Part shown: in pieces, positions 41,328-49,569 of the stretch | How positions within the stretch are numbered: position 1 is the stretch's first letter | Layout: each line of letters begins with the position of its first letter | NCBI GenBank assembly: GCA_904394215.1 | Contig: CAJFNF010000003.1 | Location: 1 to 64,000 of the forward strand | Length of the DNA: 64,000 nt | Reading direction: 5' to 3' | From: an uncultured Faecalibacterium sp. | GTDB lineage: Bacteria; Bacillota; Clostridia; Oscillospirales; Ruminococcaceae | The notes under the pieces: generated by a model | Databases searched by the model: none | What the model saw: the letters and a program-made list of their open reading frames with translations, nothing else | Told to the model about the DNA's origin: nothing | Program-made: the position numbers and the translations under genes

Positions 41328-41735
41328 ATGACGATTGCGCTGATCGCACATGAATCGAAAAAAGAATTGATGGTACAGTTCTGTACGGCTTACTGCCGTA
41401 TCCTAAGCCAGAACCAACTAGTCGCAACCGGGACCACCGGCAAATTGATTGCCGAGTCAACTGGCCTTCCTGTGAAACGGTTTCTGTCGGGAAAACAGGG
41501 CGGTGATCAGCAGATCGCTGCCCGCATCGCCTGCAATGAGATTGACTTGCTCATCTTCTTCCGAGACCCGATCAATGCCAAGCCCAGTGAACCCAATGAA
41601 ATGACACTGCTGCGTCTGTGTGACGTACATAATATTCCGATGGCCACCAACATCGCCACCGCTGAGGTCCTGATTCACGGCCTGGAGCGCGGCGATTTGG
41701 ATTGGCGGAGCATTGTAAACCCTCCCCAGGCCTGA
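41328..41735 (+). CDS. mgsA: Methylglyoxal synthase
   Basis: 135 residues. It turns dihydroxyacetone phosphate into methylglyoxal and phosphate, a bypass that relieves sugar-phosphate stress. Motifs: [22 protein letters not shown] (phosphate loop), [13 protein letters not shown] with the catalytic Asp region, [17 protein letters not shown] and [16 protein letters not shown]. The usual SGPLGGDQQ reads SGKQGGDQQ here. ATG 41328 follows AAAGGAG by about 10 bases. Confidence 0.95.
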   Translation: MTIALIAHESKKELMVQFCTAYCRILSQNQLVATGTTGKLIAESTGLPVKRFLSGKQGGDQQIAARIACNEIDLLIFFRDPINAKPSEPNEMTLLRLCDVHNIPMATNIATAEVLIHGLERGDLDWRSIVNPPQA

Positions 41736-41750
41736 TCGAAATCATGTGAA

Positions 41751-41792
41751 AAAACCCCGCTGCCCGGGATGGCCCGGAAGCAGCGGGGTTTT
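41751..41792. terminator. Bidirectional terminator between mgsA and mnmA
   Basis: AAAACCCCGCTGC...GCAGCGGGGTTTT, a 13-bp stem for both convergent genes. Confidence 0.9.
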
Positions 41793-41810
41793 GTTTGTCT
41801 GTGGGTGGGT

Positions 41811-42878
41811 TTACTCGGCCCGGCGGATAAAGCCGCTGCCCACCACGGCGCCGTCCCGGTAGAAGGCTGCGGTCTGGCCAGGGGCGGGGGCCCGCACCGG
41901 CTCTTCAAAGACCAGGGTGTTTTCCCCGTTGAAGTAAGCGGGCTGGGCCTTGGCGGCGCTGCGGACCTTGATCAGATAGGTGCCGGCAGGCAGAGGGGCG
42001 CCGTCGGAGGTCACCAGGTCTTCCAGGGTGACGGTGGTGAAGTACTCCTGGCCGGCCCGGGCCAGCTGGATGTCGCCGTTGTCCAGGATTGACCGGATGA
42101 AGACCGGCTCGCCCAGGGCGATGCCCAGGCCCTTGCGCTGGCCCACGGTGTAGTGGAGGACCCCCTTGTGAGGGCCCAGGTCGGCGCCGTCAGGGGAGAT
42201 GAACCGGCCGGCCTTGCCGGACAGGCCCCGCTCCTCGATGTAGGAAGCGTAATTCCCGCCGGGGATAAAGCAGATTTCCATGCTGTCGGGGGTGTCGGCA
42301 CAGTCCAGGCCGAAGTCCCGGGCCATTTCCCGGACGTCGTCCTTTTCAAATTCCCCCATGGGAAGGACCAGCCGGCTGAGGACTGCCTGGTCCAGCCGGC
42401 TCAGCATATAGGTCTGATCCCGGGCCGCGCTCTGGGGCTGGTGAATCCGGTTGACGCCGTCCCCGTCTGTCTCCACACGGGCGTAGTGCCCGGTGGCGAT
42501 ATACTGAATCCCCAGCCGGTCGGCTGCCGCCAGCAGGGCGGTGAACTTCACCGCCGGGTTGCAGCGGACACAGGGGTTGGGGGTGCGGCCGGCGCAGTAG
42601 TCGGCGCAGAAGGGGGTAATGACCTCCCGCTCAAACAGCTCCTGGGCGTCCAGCACAATGCACTCGATCCCCAGTTGCTGGGCGGCCCGCTGGGCAGCCT
42701 TCACCGCGCCGTCGTGGGCCTCGGAAAAGCGGATCACCGCGCCGGTGACCGCAAAGCCCTGCTGCTGCAGGACCCGGACGGTGACGCTGGAATCCACGCC
42801 GCCGCTCATCCCTACCAGGACCTTGTCCTGCTCCTCATAGGTGTCAAACCCGCTGCCGGGCAAGATGGTATCGTTCAT
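41811..42878 (-). CDS. mnmA: tRNA-specific 2-thiouridylase MnmA
   Basis: 355 residues. It thiolates U34 of tRNA-Lys, -Glu and -Gln. The PP-loop is VLVGMSGGVDSSVTVRVL; catalytic cysteines are in GRTPNPCVRCNPAVKF and SMEICFIPGGNYASYI; RDQTYMLSRLDQAVLSRLVLPMG and HYTVGQRKGLGIAL are further signatures. I start it at ATG 42878, nine bases after GGGAGG, rather than at 42977. The start is one base after the rnhA stop (TGAAATG), so the two are coupled. Confidence 0.95.
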   Translation of the reverse strand: MNDTILPGSGFDTYEEQDKVLVGMSGGVDSSVTVRVLQQQGFAVTGAVIRFSEAHDGAVKAAQRAAQQLGIECIVLDAQELFEREVITPFCADYCAGRTPNPCVRCNPAVKFTALLAAADRLGIQYIATGHYARVETDGDGVNRIHQPQSAARDQTYMLSRLDQAVLSRLVLPMGEFEKDDVREMARDFGLDCADTPDSMEICFIPGGNYASYIEERGLSGKAGRFISPDGADLGPHKGVLHYTVGQRKGLGIALGEPVFIRSILDNGDIQLARAGQEYFTTVTLEDLVTSDGAPLPAGTYLIKVRSAAKAQPAYFNGENTLVFEEPVRAPAPGQTAAFYRDGAVVGSGFIRRAE

Positions 42879-42879
42879 T

Positions 42880-43341
42880 TCAGTTTTGCCTCCCGCCATG
42901 TGCTTTGCTCTGGGCCACCGCCAGCCGGTCGCACCGCTCGTTTTCGGGGTGCCCCGCGTGGCCCTTGACCCAGACATAGGTAATGGTGTGTTTTTCAGAA
43001 AGTTCCAGCGCCTTTTCCCACAGGTCGGGGTTCAGCGCGGGGGATTTGTCGGCTTTTTTCCAGCCCCGGGCCCGCCAGGATTTGGCCCAGCCCTTTTCCA
43101 GCCCGTTGATGACGTATTGGCTGTCGGAGCAGTACCGCACCTCGCAGGGCTCTTTCAGGAGCCCCAGGGCTTCGATGAAGGCGGTGAGCTCCATCCGGTT
43201 GTTGGTGGTGGAGGCGTCTCCGCCGCTGAGTTCTTTCTCGTAGACTTTTTCACCGCTGCGGTACCGCAGCACGGCGCCCCAGCCTCCGGGGCCGGGGTTC
43301 CCGCTGCAAGCGCCGTCGGTGTAGATTTCGACTTTTTTCAT
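42880..43341 (-). CDS. rnhA: Ribonuclease HI
   Basis: 153 residues. It degrades RNA in RNA-DNA hybrids. Catalytic acids: [18 protein letters not shown] (Asp), [13 protein letters not shown] (Glu) and [18 protein letters not shown] (Asp), with the last Asp in [12 protein letters not shown]; the basic protrusion [18 protein letters not shown] is present. I start it at ATG 43341 behind GGAGGAG. First gene of a two-gene operon with mnmA. Confidence 0.95.
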   Translation of the reverse strand: MKKVEIYTDGACSGNPGPGGWGAVLRYRSGEKVYEKELSGGDASTTNNRMELTAFIEALGLLKEPCEVRYCSDSQYVINGLEKGWAKSWRARGWKKADKSPALNPDLWEKALELSEKHTITYVWVKGHAGHPENERCDRLAVAQSKAHGGRQN

Positions 43342-43379
43342 GCTGTTCTCCTCCAAAGTGGAAGGGCTTTCTGCCCTCT

Positions 43380-43409
43380 ATATTAGAGTCTGGGGCCCTG
43401 TTCTGTCAA
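43380..43409 (-). promoter_or_regulatory. Promoter of rnhA-mnmA
   Basis: Minus strand TTGACA (43409-43404), 18-bp spacer, TAATAT (43385-43380). Confidence 0.7.
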
Positions 43410-43560
43410 GAGCAAATCAAAGGAGAAAAAACGGAAGCCGGTGCCAAAGCTCCGGGAGCAGCCTCCGGAATCCGTCGATTCTGCGCGAAATCGGTTTCAT
43501 ATCCGGCCGGCAAAGCCCGGCGGCCTGGTATAATGCGGGGCCCTGCAGGCCAAGCTTGAA

Positions 43561-43589
43561 TTGACAAAAGCAGATGCAGATACTATAAT
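43561..43589 (+). promoter_or_regulatory. Consensus sigma-A promoter upstream of RNase J
   Basis: TTGACA (43561-43566), 17-bp spacer, TATAAT (43584-43589), a perfect consensus. A second, extended -10 box TGG-TATAAT lies 55 bases upstream (43529-43534). In the remaining part of the gap (43410-43560) I see no gene. Confidence 0.85.
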
Positions 43590-43595
43590 TGTTCC

Positions 43596-43748
43596 AAATA
43601 GGCAGCGTGAACGGGCGTGTAAAAAGTGCGCGCCCGGTGTCCCCGGGAGCCAGCCGCGGTCGCATTGTGCAGATGGACCGTGCAGGCAGAAAAAGACTGT
43701 CCGGGGGTGCATTTCGGATCATAAAGCCGGAGGCCGGCTTTTTATAGA
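43596..43748 (+). ncRNA. Candidate structured leader RNA/small RNA upstream of RNase J
   Basis: From the predicted start near 43596 the transcript can form a hairpin GGGCGTGT/GCGCGCCC (43613-43635), then a 10-bp closing helix GTGTCCCCGG/CCGGGGGTGC (43637-43646 with 43701-43710) around an inner CGGTC/GACCG helix, and finally the terminator-like hairpin at 43723-43743. It ends about 90 bases before the RNase J start codon. I match it to no known family (checked by eye against SRP, 6S, RNase P and common riboswitch motifs). Confidence 0.45.
43723..43743 (+). terminator. Terminator-like hairpin in the RNase J leader
   Basis: AAAGCCGG-agg-CCGGCTTTTT, a perfect 8-bp stem running into five T, located between the consensus promoter and the start codon. 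Confidence 0.5.
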
Positions 43749-43833
43749 TATAGTTTACCGGAGGCCGGGCAGGATGCTGCGGTCTCCCCGTCGGCATGGG
43801 CGCAGCCCGGCCGCATTTGTTTTGGAGGTACAA

Positions 43834-45639
43834 ATGGCACAGTCAAAAGAGAATACAGGCAGTCCGTCCCCCAGTGCAAGACGGAATAACCCCGGCAGTG
43901 AAGGGCGGGTCCAGCGGACCCGCCGCCCCATGCATCCCCGGCGCCCCCGGCGTCCCCAGAATGCCGGCAAGGGCGGCAGCAATGTGCCCATCCACATCTA
44001 TCCCCTGGGCGGCCTGGGGGAAGTGGGCAAGAACATGACCGTCTATGAGTGCTGCGGCGATATGATCATCGTGGACTGCGGCCTGGTGTTCCCTGACAGC
44101 GAGATGTACGGCGTGGACATGGTGATCCCCGATTTCACCTTTGTGATTCAGAACAAGGACAAGATCAAGGGCCTGCTGATCACCCATGGCCACGAGGACC
44201 ACATCGGCAGCATCCCTTACCTGCTGCAGAAGATCGACCTGCCGGTCTACGGCACCAAGCTGACCCTGGGCCTGATCCGGAACAAGCTGGAAGAGTTCAA
44301 CCTGGCGGGCCGCACCCACTTTGTGGAGATCACCCCCAAGCAGAAGCTGCACCTGGGCTGCTTTACGGTGGAGCCCATCCACGTGAACCACTCCATCCCC
44401 GATGCAGTGGGCTTTGCCATTGATACCCCGGCGGGTGTCATCATCCAGACCGGCGACTTCAAGATCGACTATACCCCCCTGGCCTGCGGCCCCACCGACC
44501 TGACCACCCTGGCCGAGTATGGCCGCCGGGGTGTGCTGGCCCTGCTGAGCGATTCTACCAACGCCGAGCGCCCCGGCTTCACTGCCACCGAGCAGAAGGT
44601 GGCCGCCGGCGTCCACAACCTGTTTACCCAGGCAAGGAACAAGCGGATCATCATTGCAACCTTCGCTTCCAACATTTACCGGATCCAGCAGATCATCGAG
44701 CTGGCGGTGCAGGAAGGCCGGAAGGTTGCCTTCAGCGGCCGCAGCATGGTGAACAATACCGCCATGGCCCAGGAGCTGGGCTATATGCACATCCCTGAGG
44801 GGACCCTCATCAACATTGAGGACTTGAACCGCTATGCCCCCGAGGAAGTGGTGCTGATCACCACCGGCAGCCAGGGCGAGCCCCTGAGCGCCCTGTCCCG
44901 GATGGCATCCTGCAGCCACCGCCAGGTGCGGGTGGGCCCGGGAGATTTCATCATCATCTCGGCCAACCCCATCCCCGGCAATGAAAAGAGCGTCACCAAG
45001 ATTGTCAACGGCCTGCTGCTGCTGGGGGCTGAGGTCATCTACGAGAGCATGTACGATGTCCATGTGTCGGGCCATGCCTGCCAGGAAGAGCAGAAGCTGA
45101 TGCTGACCCTGACCAGGCCCAAGTACTTCCTGCCGGTCCACGGCGAGTACAAGCAGCTGAAAAAGCACGCCCTGACGGCGGCCAGCCTGGGCATTCCCCA
45201 CAACCACATCCTGATCGCCGAAAACGGCTCCAACGTCATCCTGACCCAGGATGAGATCAAGCTGGGCGAACCGGTGACCGCCGGCGCCGTCATGGTGGAC
45301 GGCCTGGGCGTGGGCGACGTGGGCAACGTGGTCCTGCGGGACCGCAAGCACCTGTCCGAGGATGGCCTGGTGATCATTGTGGCCACCGTGGACAGCAAGA
45401 CCGGCAAAGTGCTGGCCGGCCCCGACCTGGTGAGCCGTGGCTTTGTGTATGTGCGTGAAAACGAGAGCCTGATGGACGGCGCCCAGAGCACCGTGGAGAT
45501 GGCGCTGAACCGCTGCGTGGAAGAGCATGTCCGGGACTGGAACAGCGTCAAGACCCGGATGCGGGAGGCTCTCAGCAGCTATATTTACCGGCGCACCAAG
45601 CGCAGCCCCATGATCCTGCCGGTGCTGATGGAAGTCTGA
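43834..45639 (+). CDS. Ribonuclease J
   Basis: 601 residues, metallo-beta-lactamase/beta-CASP exo- and endonuclease central to Firmicutes mRNA decay. The first 47 residues form a basic, disordered tail (RRTRRPMHPRRPRRPQNAGKG) that may bind RNA. The enzyme then begins VPIHIYPLGGLGEVGKNMTVYE; zinc ligands are in LLITHGHEDHIGSIPYLL, HVNHSIPDAVGF and QTGDFKIDYTP; beta-CASP motifs include SDSTNAERPG and SGHACQEEQKLML. I start it at ATG 43834, five bases after GGAGG; the ORF track runs upstream through the leader to 43561. Confidence 0.95.
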   Translation: MAQSKENTGSPSPSARRNNPGSEGRVQRTRRPMHPRRPRRPQNAGKGGSNVPIHIYPLGGLGEVGKNMTVYECCGDMIIVDCGLVFPDSEMYGVDMVIPDFTFVIQNKDKIKGLLITHGHEDHIGSIPYLLQKIDLPVYGTKLTLGLIRNKLEEFNLAGRTHFVEITPKQKLHLGCFTVEPIHVNHSIPDAVGFAIDTPAGVIIQTGDFKIDYTPLACGPTDLTTLAEYGRRGVLALLSDSTNAERPGFTATEQKVAAGVHNLFTQARNKRIIIATFASNIYRIQQIIELAVQEGRKVAFSGRSMVNNTAMAQELGYMHIPEGTLINIEDLNRYAPEEVVLITTGSQGEPLSALSRMASCSHRQVRVGPGDFIIISANPIPGNEKSVTKIVNGLLLLGAEVIYESMYDVHVSGHACQEEQKLMLTLTRPKYFLPVHGEYKQLKKHALTAASLGIPHNHILIAENGSNVILTQDEIKLGEPVTAGAVMVDGLGVGDVGNVVLRDRKHLSEDGLVIIVATVDSKTGKVLAGPDLVSRGFVYVRENESLMDGAQSTVEMALNRCVEEHVRDWNSVKTRMREALSSYIYRRTKRSPMILPVLMEV

Positions 45640-45700
45640 TCGCCGGGGCTTTGGGTATGGTTATTCCTCTTTTTGGGGAAAGGGAAGCGAGGCATCTGCC

Positions 45701-47680
45701 ATGAAGCAAAAACCCAGATGGACACTGGAAATGTTTACAGTGGGCTTTGCACTGCTGGCAGCGGTCCTGATGTTGCTGCTGCTGTTGGTGCAGCCGGCTG
45801 TCTGGCCGGCGCTGGTGATGATTGTCATCCTGTGCGCCGTTCTGATTGTGCTGGCCCGGCACCGGGTGCGCCGCTGGGCAGCCCGCTGGGTCAGCGGCAC
45901 CAGCTTTGAAAATTCCAAGACCCAGTACAGCCTGGCAGCTCTGTCCCAGCCGGTGGCCCTGCTCAGCGGGGACACGGTGGTGTGGTATAATATCCCTTTC
46001 CGGGACCGGGTTCTCAGCGGCGCCGACCAGCTGGCGGGCCGGGTGAATAAAGTCCTGCCCGGCCTGGAGCTTCCCCAGTGCATCACCCCGGATGGCCAGG
46101 TTTTGGCCTGTGCCAGTGGCGTGTGGCGGATCCACGCCTCCACCGTGGAAGGGGAAGGGGAGGAAAAGACCAGCATTCTGGTCCTCAACGATGAGACGGC
46201 CCTGCGCAAAATTGAAACCGAATACAAGGCGAGCCGCCCCGGCTACATGATTTTCTCGGTGGACGGCTACGACGACGTCTTCAGCGATATGCTGGACAGC
46301 GAGAGCGCCCGGCTGCTGGAGCGGATCAACCGCACCATTGAAGGGATGATTGCCCGGGGCACCGGCTTTTTGCGCCGGGTGGCCAACGGCCGCTATATTG
46401 CGGTGGTGGAAGAGCGGCAGCTGGAGCAGTTTGCCCAGCAGGGCTACGACGTGCTGGATAAAATCCGGGCGCTGGAGCCCAGCATCAACCTGTCCATCTC
46501 CATCGGCATCGGCCGGCGGGCCCCTACCCTCCATGCGGCCCAGGAGATGGCGGTCCAGGCCCTGGATATGGCCCAGGGCCGCGGCGGTGACCAGGCCGCT
46601 GAGATGACCCCCGACGGCTTTACCTTCTACGGCGGCGTCAGCCACGGTGTGGAAAAGCGGAGCAAAGTCCGCAGCCGCATTGTGGCCGAGGCCCTGGTGG
46701 GCCTGATCAAGGCCGCCGACCATGTGGTGATCATGGGCCACCGGATGAGCGACCTGGACGCCATCGGCGCCGCCGAGGGCGTGCTGCGGATCTGCAAGAT
46801 CTGCGACGTGCCGGCGGTGATTGCAGTCCGGCGGGATGCCACCCTGGCCACCAGCCTGATCCACGCCATTGAGGACGCGGGCCAGGAGAGTGACTTCATC
46901 GACCCCCACGGTGCCCTTGCCATCATCAACAAGGAAACCCTGTGCATCGTGGTGGATACATACCAGGTGGGCCAGGTGGAGAGCAAGGAAATTCTGGAAA
47001 AGTGCGGCAAGATTGCGGTCATCGACCACCACCGCAAAGGTGTGGGCTACATCGAGAACGCAGTCCTGGTCTGCCACGAACCCTACGCCTCCTCCACCAG
47101 TGAACTGGTCACCGAGCTGCTCCAGTATGTGGGCAGCCGGGATGACAAACCCACCCGGGTGGAAGCCGAGGGCCTGCTGTCCGGCATCATGCTGGACACC
47201 CGCAATTTCAGCCTCCACACCGGCGTCCGCACCTTTGAGGCGGCGGCGGCCCTGCGCCGCTACGGCGCCGAGACCGAGCGGGCCTGGGCTCTGTTTGATG
47301 TGAGTCTGCCCGAGTACAACGCCAAGGCTGGGCTGGTGTCCAAGGCCCAGATGTACAAGGGCTGCGCCGTGGTGCTCAGCGGGGAACTGCCTTCGGAGGC
47401 CCAGGTGGCCATTCCCCAGGCGGCCAACGACCTGCTGGGCATTGAAGGGGTGCAGGCCAGCTTTGTGGTGGTTCAGACCGGCAGCTCCATCAAGATTTCG
47501 GCCCGCAGCATGGGCCAGGTCAATGTCCAGGTGATCATGGAGAGCCTGGGCGGCGGCGGCCACCAGACGATGGCGGCCACCGTCATGAAGCACACCAGCC
47601 TAGATCAGGCGAAAGAGCTGCTTCATACTGCCATTGACAACTATCGCGCATCCCAGAAGAAAGGGAGCGTCAAGGACTGA
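45701..47680 (+). CDS. gdpP: Cyclic-di-AMP phosphodiesterase GdpP (DHH family)
   Basis: 659 residues. Two N-terminal helices (FTVGFALLAAVLMLLLLLVQ; ALVMIVILCAVLIVLARH), a PAS-like region, a degenerate GGDEF domain (GRGGDQAAEM in place of GGDEF), then DHH (VVIMGHRMSDLDAIGAAEGVLR, VVDTYQVGQVES, VIDHHRKGVGYIENA) and DHHA1 ending SLGGGGHQTMAATVM. It hydrolyses c-di-AMP and thus affects potassium and wall homeostasis. The usual Firmicutes order is gdpP-rplI-dnaB; here glf lies between gdpP and rplI. RBS is weak (GGGAAGCGAGG). Confidence 0.95.
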   Translation: MKQKPRWTLEMFTVGFALLAAVLMLLLLLVQPAVWPALVMIVILCAVLIVLARHRVRRWAARWVSGTSFENSKTQYSLAALSQPVALLSGDTVVWYNIPFRDRVLSGADQLAGRVNKVLPGLELPQCITPDGQVLACASGVWRIHASTVEGEGEEKTSILVLNDETALRKIETEYKASRPGYMIFSVDGYDDVFSDMLDSESARLLERINRTIEGMIARGTGFLRRVANGRYIAVVEERQLEQFAQQGYDVLDKIRALEPSINLSISIGIGRRAPTLHAAQEMAVQALDMAQGRGGDQAAEMTPDGFTFYGGVSHGVEKRSKVRSRIVAEALVGLIKAADHVVIMGHRMSDLDAIGAAEGVLRICKICDVPAVIAVRRDATLATSLIHAIEDAGQESDFIDPHGALAIINKETLCIVVDTYQVGQVESKEILEKCGKIAVIDHHRKGVGYIENAVLVCHEPYASSTSELVTELLQYVGSRDDKPTRVEAEGLLSGIMLDTRNFSLHTGVRTFEAAAALRRYGAETERAWALFDVSLPEYNAKAGLVSKAQMYKGCAVVLSGELPSEAQVAIPQAANDLLGIEGVQASFVVVQTGSSIKISARSMGQVNVQVIMESLGGGGHQTMAATVMKHTSLDQAKELLHTAIDNYRASQKKGSVKD

Positions 47681-47700
47681 CGCTCTGAGATCAGCAGAAC

Positions 47701-47731
47701 AAGGCGCGGCTGCCGGACAGGCGCGCCTTTT
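47701..47731 (+). terminator. Terminator after gdpP
   Basis: AAGGCGCG...CGCGCCTTTT, 8-bp stem ending in four T. Confidence 0.7.
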
Positions 47732-47785
47732 CCGCATCAGAGGCGGGCCGATGCCTGCCTTCACCGCCAGAAAAGGAGAAGCGGA

Positions 47786-48889
47786 ATGAAACAGTACGAT
47801 TATCTCATTGTGGGCGCCGGCCTGTTCGGCGCGGTATTTGCCCATGAGGCCCGCCAGGCCGGCAAGCGCTGCCTGGTGATTGACCGGCGGGATCACATTG
47901 CCGGCAACATTTATACCGAGCAGGTGGAGGGGATCAACGTCCACCGGTACGGCGCCCATATTTTCCACACCAATTCCAAGGAAGTGTGGGCTTATGTGAA
48001 CCGCTTCGCCGAGTTCAACCGCTATACCAACAGCCCCATCGCCAACTACCACGGCGAGATTTACAATATGCCCTTCAACATGAACACCTTCAACCGAATG
48101 TGGGGTGTGGTGACCCCTGCCGAGGCCAGGGCAGAGATCGAGCGCCAGCGGGCTGCCGCCGGCATCACCGAGCCCAAAAACCTGGAGGAGCAGGCCATCA
48201 GCCTGGTGGGCACCGATATCTACGAGAAACTGGTGAAGGGCTACACCAGCAAGCAGTGGGGCCGCCCCTGTGACCAGCTGCCTGCCTTCATCATCAAGCG
48301 GCTGCCGGTGCGGTTCACCTACGACAACAACTATTTCAACGCCCTGTACCAGGGCATCCCCAACGGCGGCTATACCGCCATGGTGGAGCGGATGCTGGAA
48401 GGCACCGAGGTCCGCCTGGGGGTGGATTACCTCCAGGAAAAGGAGTCCCTGGACGCCCTGGCTGACCGGGTGGTGTACACCGGCGCCATCGACGCCTATT
48501 TCGGCTACCAGCTGGGGGCCCTGGAATACCGCAGCGTCCGGTTTGAGACCGAGGTGCTGGACACCGACAACTACCAGGGCAACGCGGTGGTGAACTACAC
48601 CGACGCCGAGACCCCCTACACCCGGATCATCGAGCACAAGCACTTCGAGTTCGGCACCCAGCCCAAGACGGTGATCAGCCGGGAGTACAGTGCCGAGTGG
48701 AAGGTGGGGGATGAGCCCTACTATCCGGTGAACGACGAGAAGAACGGCGCCCTGTATGCCAAGTATCGCGCTCTGGCTGAGGGCGAGAAGCATGTGCTGT
48801 TCGGCGGCCGCCTGGGCGAGTACAAGTACTACGACATGGACAAGGTCATCGAGAGCGCCCTGGCTGCTGTGCAGAAGGAACTGGGCTGA
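47786..48889 (+). CDS. glf: UDP-galactopyranose mutase
   Basis: 367 residues, flavoenzyme that isomerises UDP-galactopyranose to UDP-galactofuranose for surface polysaccharides. FAD-binding GAGLFGAVFAHEARQAG at the N-terminus, RRDHIAGNIYTEQVEGINVHRYGAHIFHTNSKEVW, KGYTSKQWGRPCDQLP and the C-terminal RLGEYKYYDMDKVI are diagnostic. RBS AAAAGGAG. No other polysaccharide gene is nearby; it stands alone between the gdpP terminator and the rplI promoter. Confidence 0.96.
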   Translation: MKQYDYLIVGAGLFGAVFAHEARQAGKRCLVIDRRDHIAGNIYTEQVEGINVHRYGAHIFHTNSKEVWAYVNRFAEFNRYTNSPIANYHGEIYNMPFNMNTFNRMWGVVTPAEARAEIERQRAAAGITEPKNLEEQAISLVGTDIYEKLVKGYTSKQWGRPCDQLPAFIIKRLPVRFTYDNNYFNALYQGIPNGGYTAMVERMLEGTEVRLGVDYLQEKESLDALADRVVYTGAIDAYFGYQLGALEYRSVRFETEVLDTDNYQGNAVVNYTDAETPYTRIIEHKHFEFGTQPKTVISREYSAEWKVGDEPYYPVNDEKNGALYAKYRALAEGEKHVLFGGRLGEYKYYDMDKVIESALAAVQKELG

Positions 48890-48936
48890 GTCTGGCCTGG
48901 ACCTGTAAAAGGAATGTGATTGAGGCACCGCCGCCC

Positions 48937-48965
48937 TTGCCGAAAGGCCCGGGATGCGGTATACT
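48937..48965 (+). promoter_or_regulatory. Promoter of rplI
   Basis: TTGCCG (48937-48942), 17-bp spacer, TATACT (48960-48965); start near 48972. Confidence 0.7.
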
Positions 48966-49025
48966 AAAGGAAGAAAATGGGCCTGGTGTGCACCCCGCCG
49001 CCGGCCCGGAAATGAGGGATCAGCC

Positions 49026-49481
49026 ATGAAGGTTATTTTGAAGCAGGATATCAAAGGGATCGGCAAGAAGGATGAGATCCACGAGGTTTCGGACGGCTAC
49101 GCCCGCAACTACCTGTTCCCCCGCAAGCTGGCCGCTGTGGCCGACGCCAGCGCTGTGAACATTGCCCGCAGCAAGGAGGCCGCTGCCGACTTCCACGAGG
49201 CAGAGAATGTGGCCGCAGCCCAGGCTCTGGCCGCCAAGATCAACAGCCGCATCGTCACCGTCAAGGCCAAGGGCGGCGCTTCGGGCCGCCTGTTCGGCAA
49301 GGTCACCAGCAAGGAGATTGCTGCAGCCCTGACCGAGGCCACCGGCGAGACGGTGGACAAGAAGAAGATCGAGCTGGAAATCAAGGACATCCGGGATGCC
49401 GGTGTCTTCAACGGTAAGGTCCGGCTGTACCCGGGCGTTGTGGCCAGCTTCAAGGTGAATGTGGAGGTCGAGCAGGCATAA
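49026..49481 (+). CDS. rplI: 50S ribosomal protein L9
   Basis: 151 residues. The N-terminal 23S-binding domain [36 protein letters not shown], a long connecting helix and the C-terminal domain ([16 protein letters not shown]) are complete. I start it at ATG 49026; the ORF track adds 24 residues that overlap the promoter. It is followed by a strong terminator and dnaB, its usual neighbour. Confidence 0.97.
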   Translation: MKVILKQDIKGIGKKDEIHEVSDGYARNYLFPRKLAAVADASAVNIARSKEAAADFHEAENVAAAQALAAKINSRIVTVKAKGGASGRLFGKVTSKEIAAALTEATGETVDKKKIELEIKDIRDAGVFNGKVRLYPGVVASFKVNVEVEQA

Positions 49482-49499
49482 GCTGCAACGGCTGCCGCT

Positions 49500-49530
49500 G
49501 CGCCCCCTCCAACATAGGGGGCGCTTTTTT
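49500..49530 (+). terminator. Terminator after rplI
   Basis: GCGCCCCCT-ccaacat-AGGGGGCGC followed by TTTTTT. Confidence 0.93.
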
Positions 49531-49569
49531 GGGTGAGAGGCCCGATTTTTTGAGAGAGGAGAAAGACGC

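Noticed and set aside
43440-43480. SRP RNA-like GGGAGCAGCC string
   Set aside because: The conserved CCGGAAGG tetraloop context is missing and no SRP fold can be drawn; it is a plain short hairpin.
43425-43525. Minus-strand small RNA ending at TTTTTT near 43429
   Set aside because: The hairpin next to the T-run is only about 5-6 bp with a bulge, and the upstream TTGGCC/TATACC boxes have a 15-bp spacer; not convincing.
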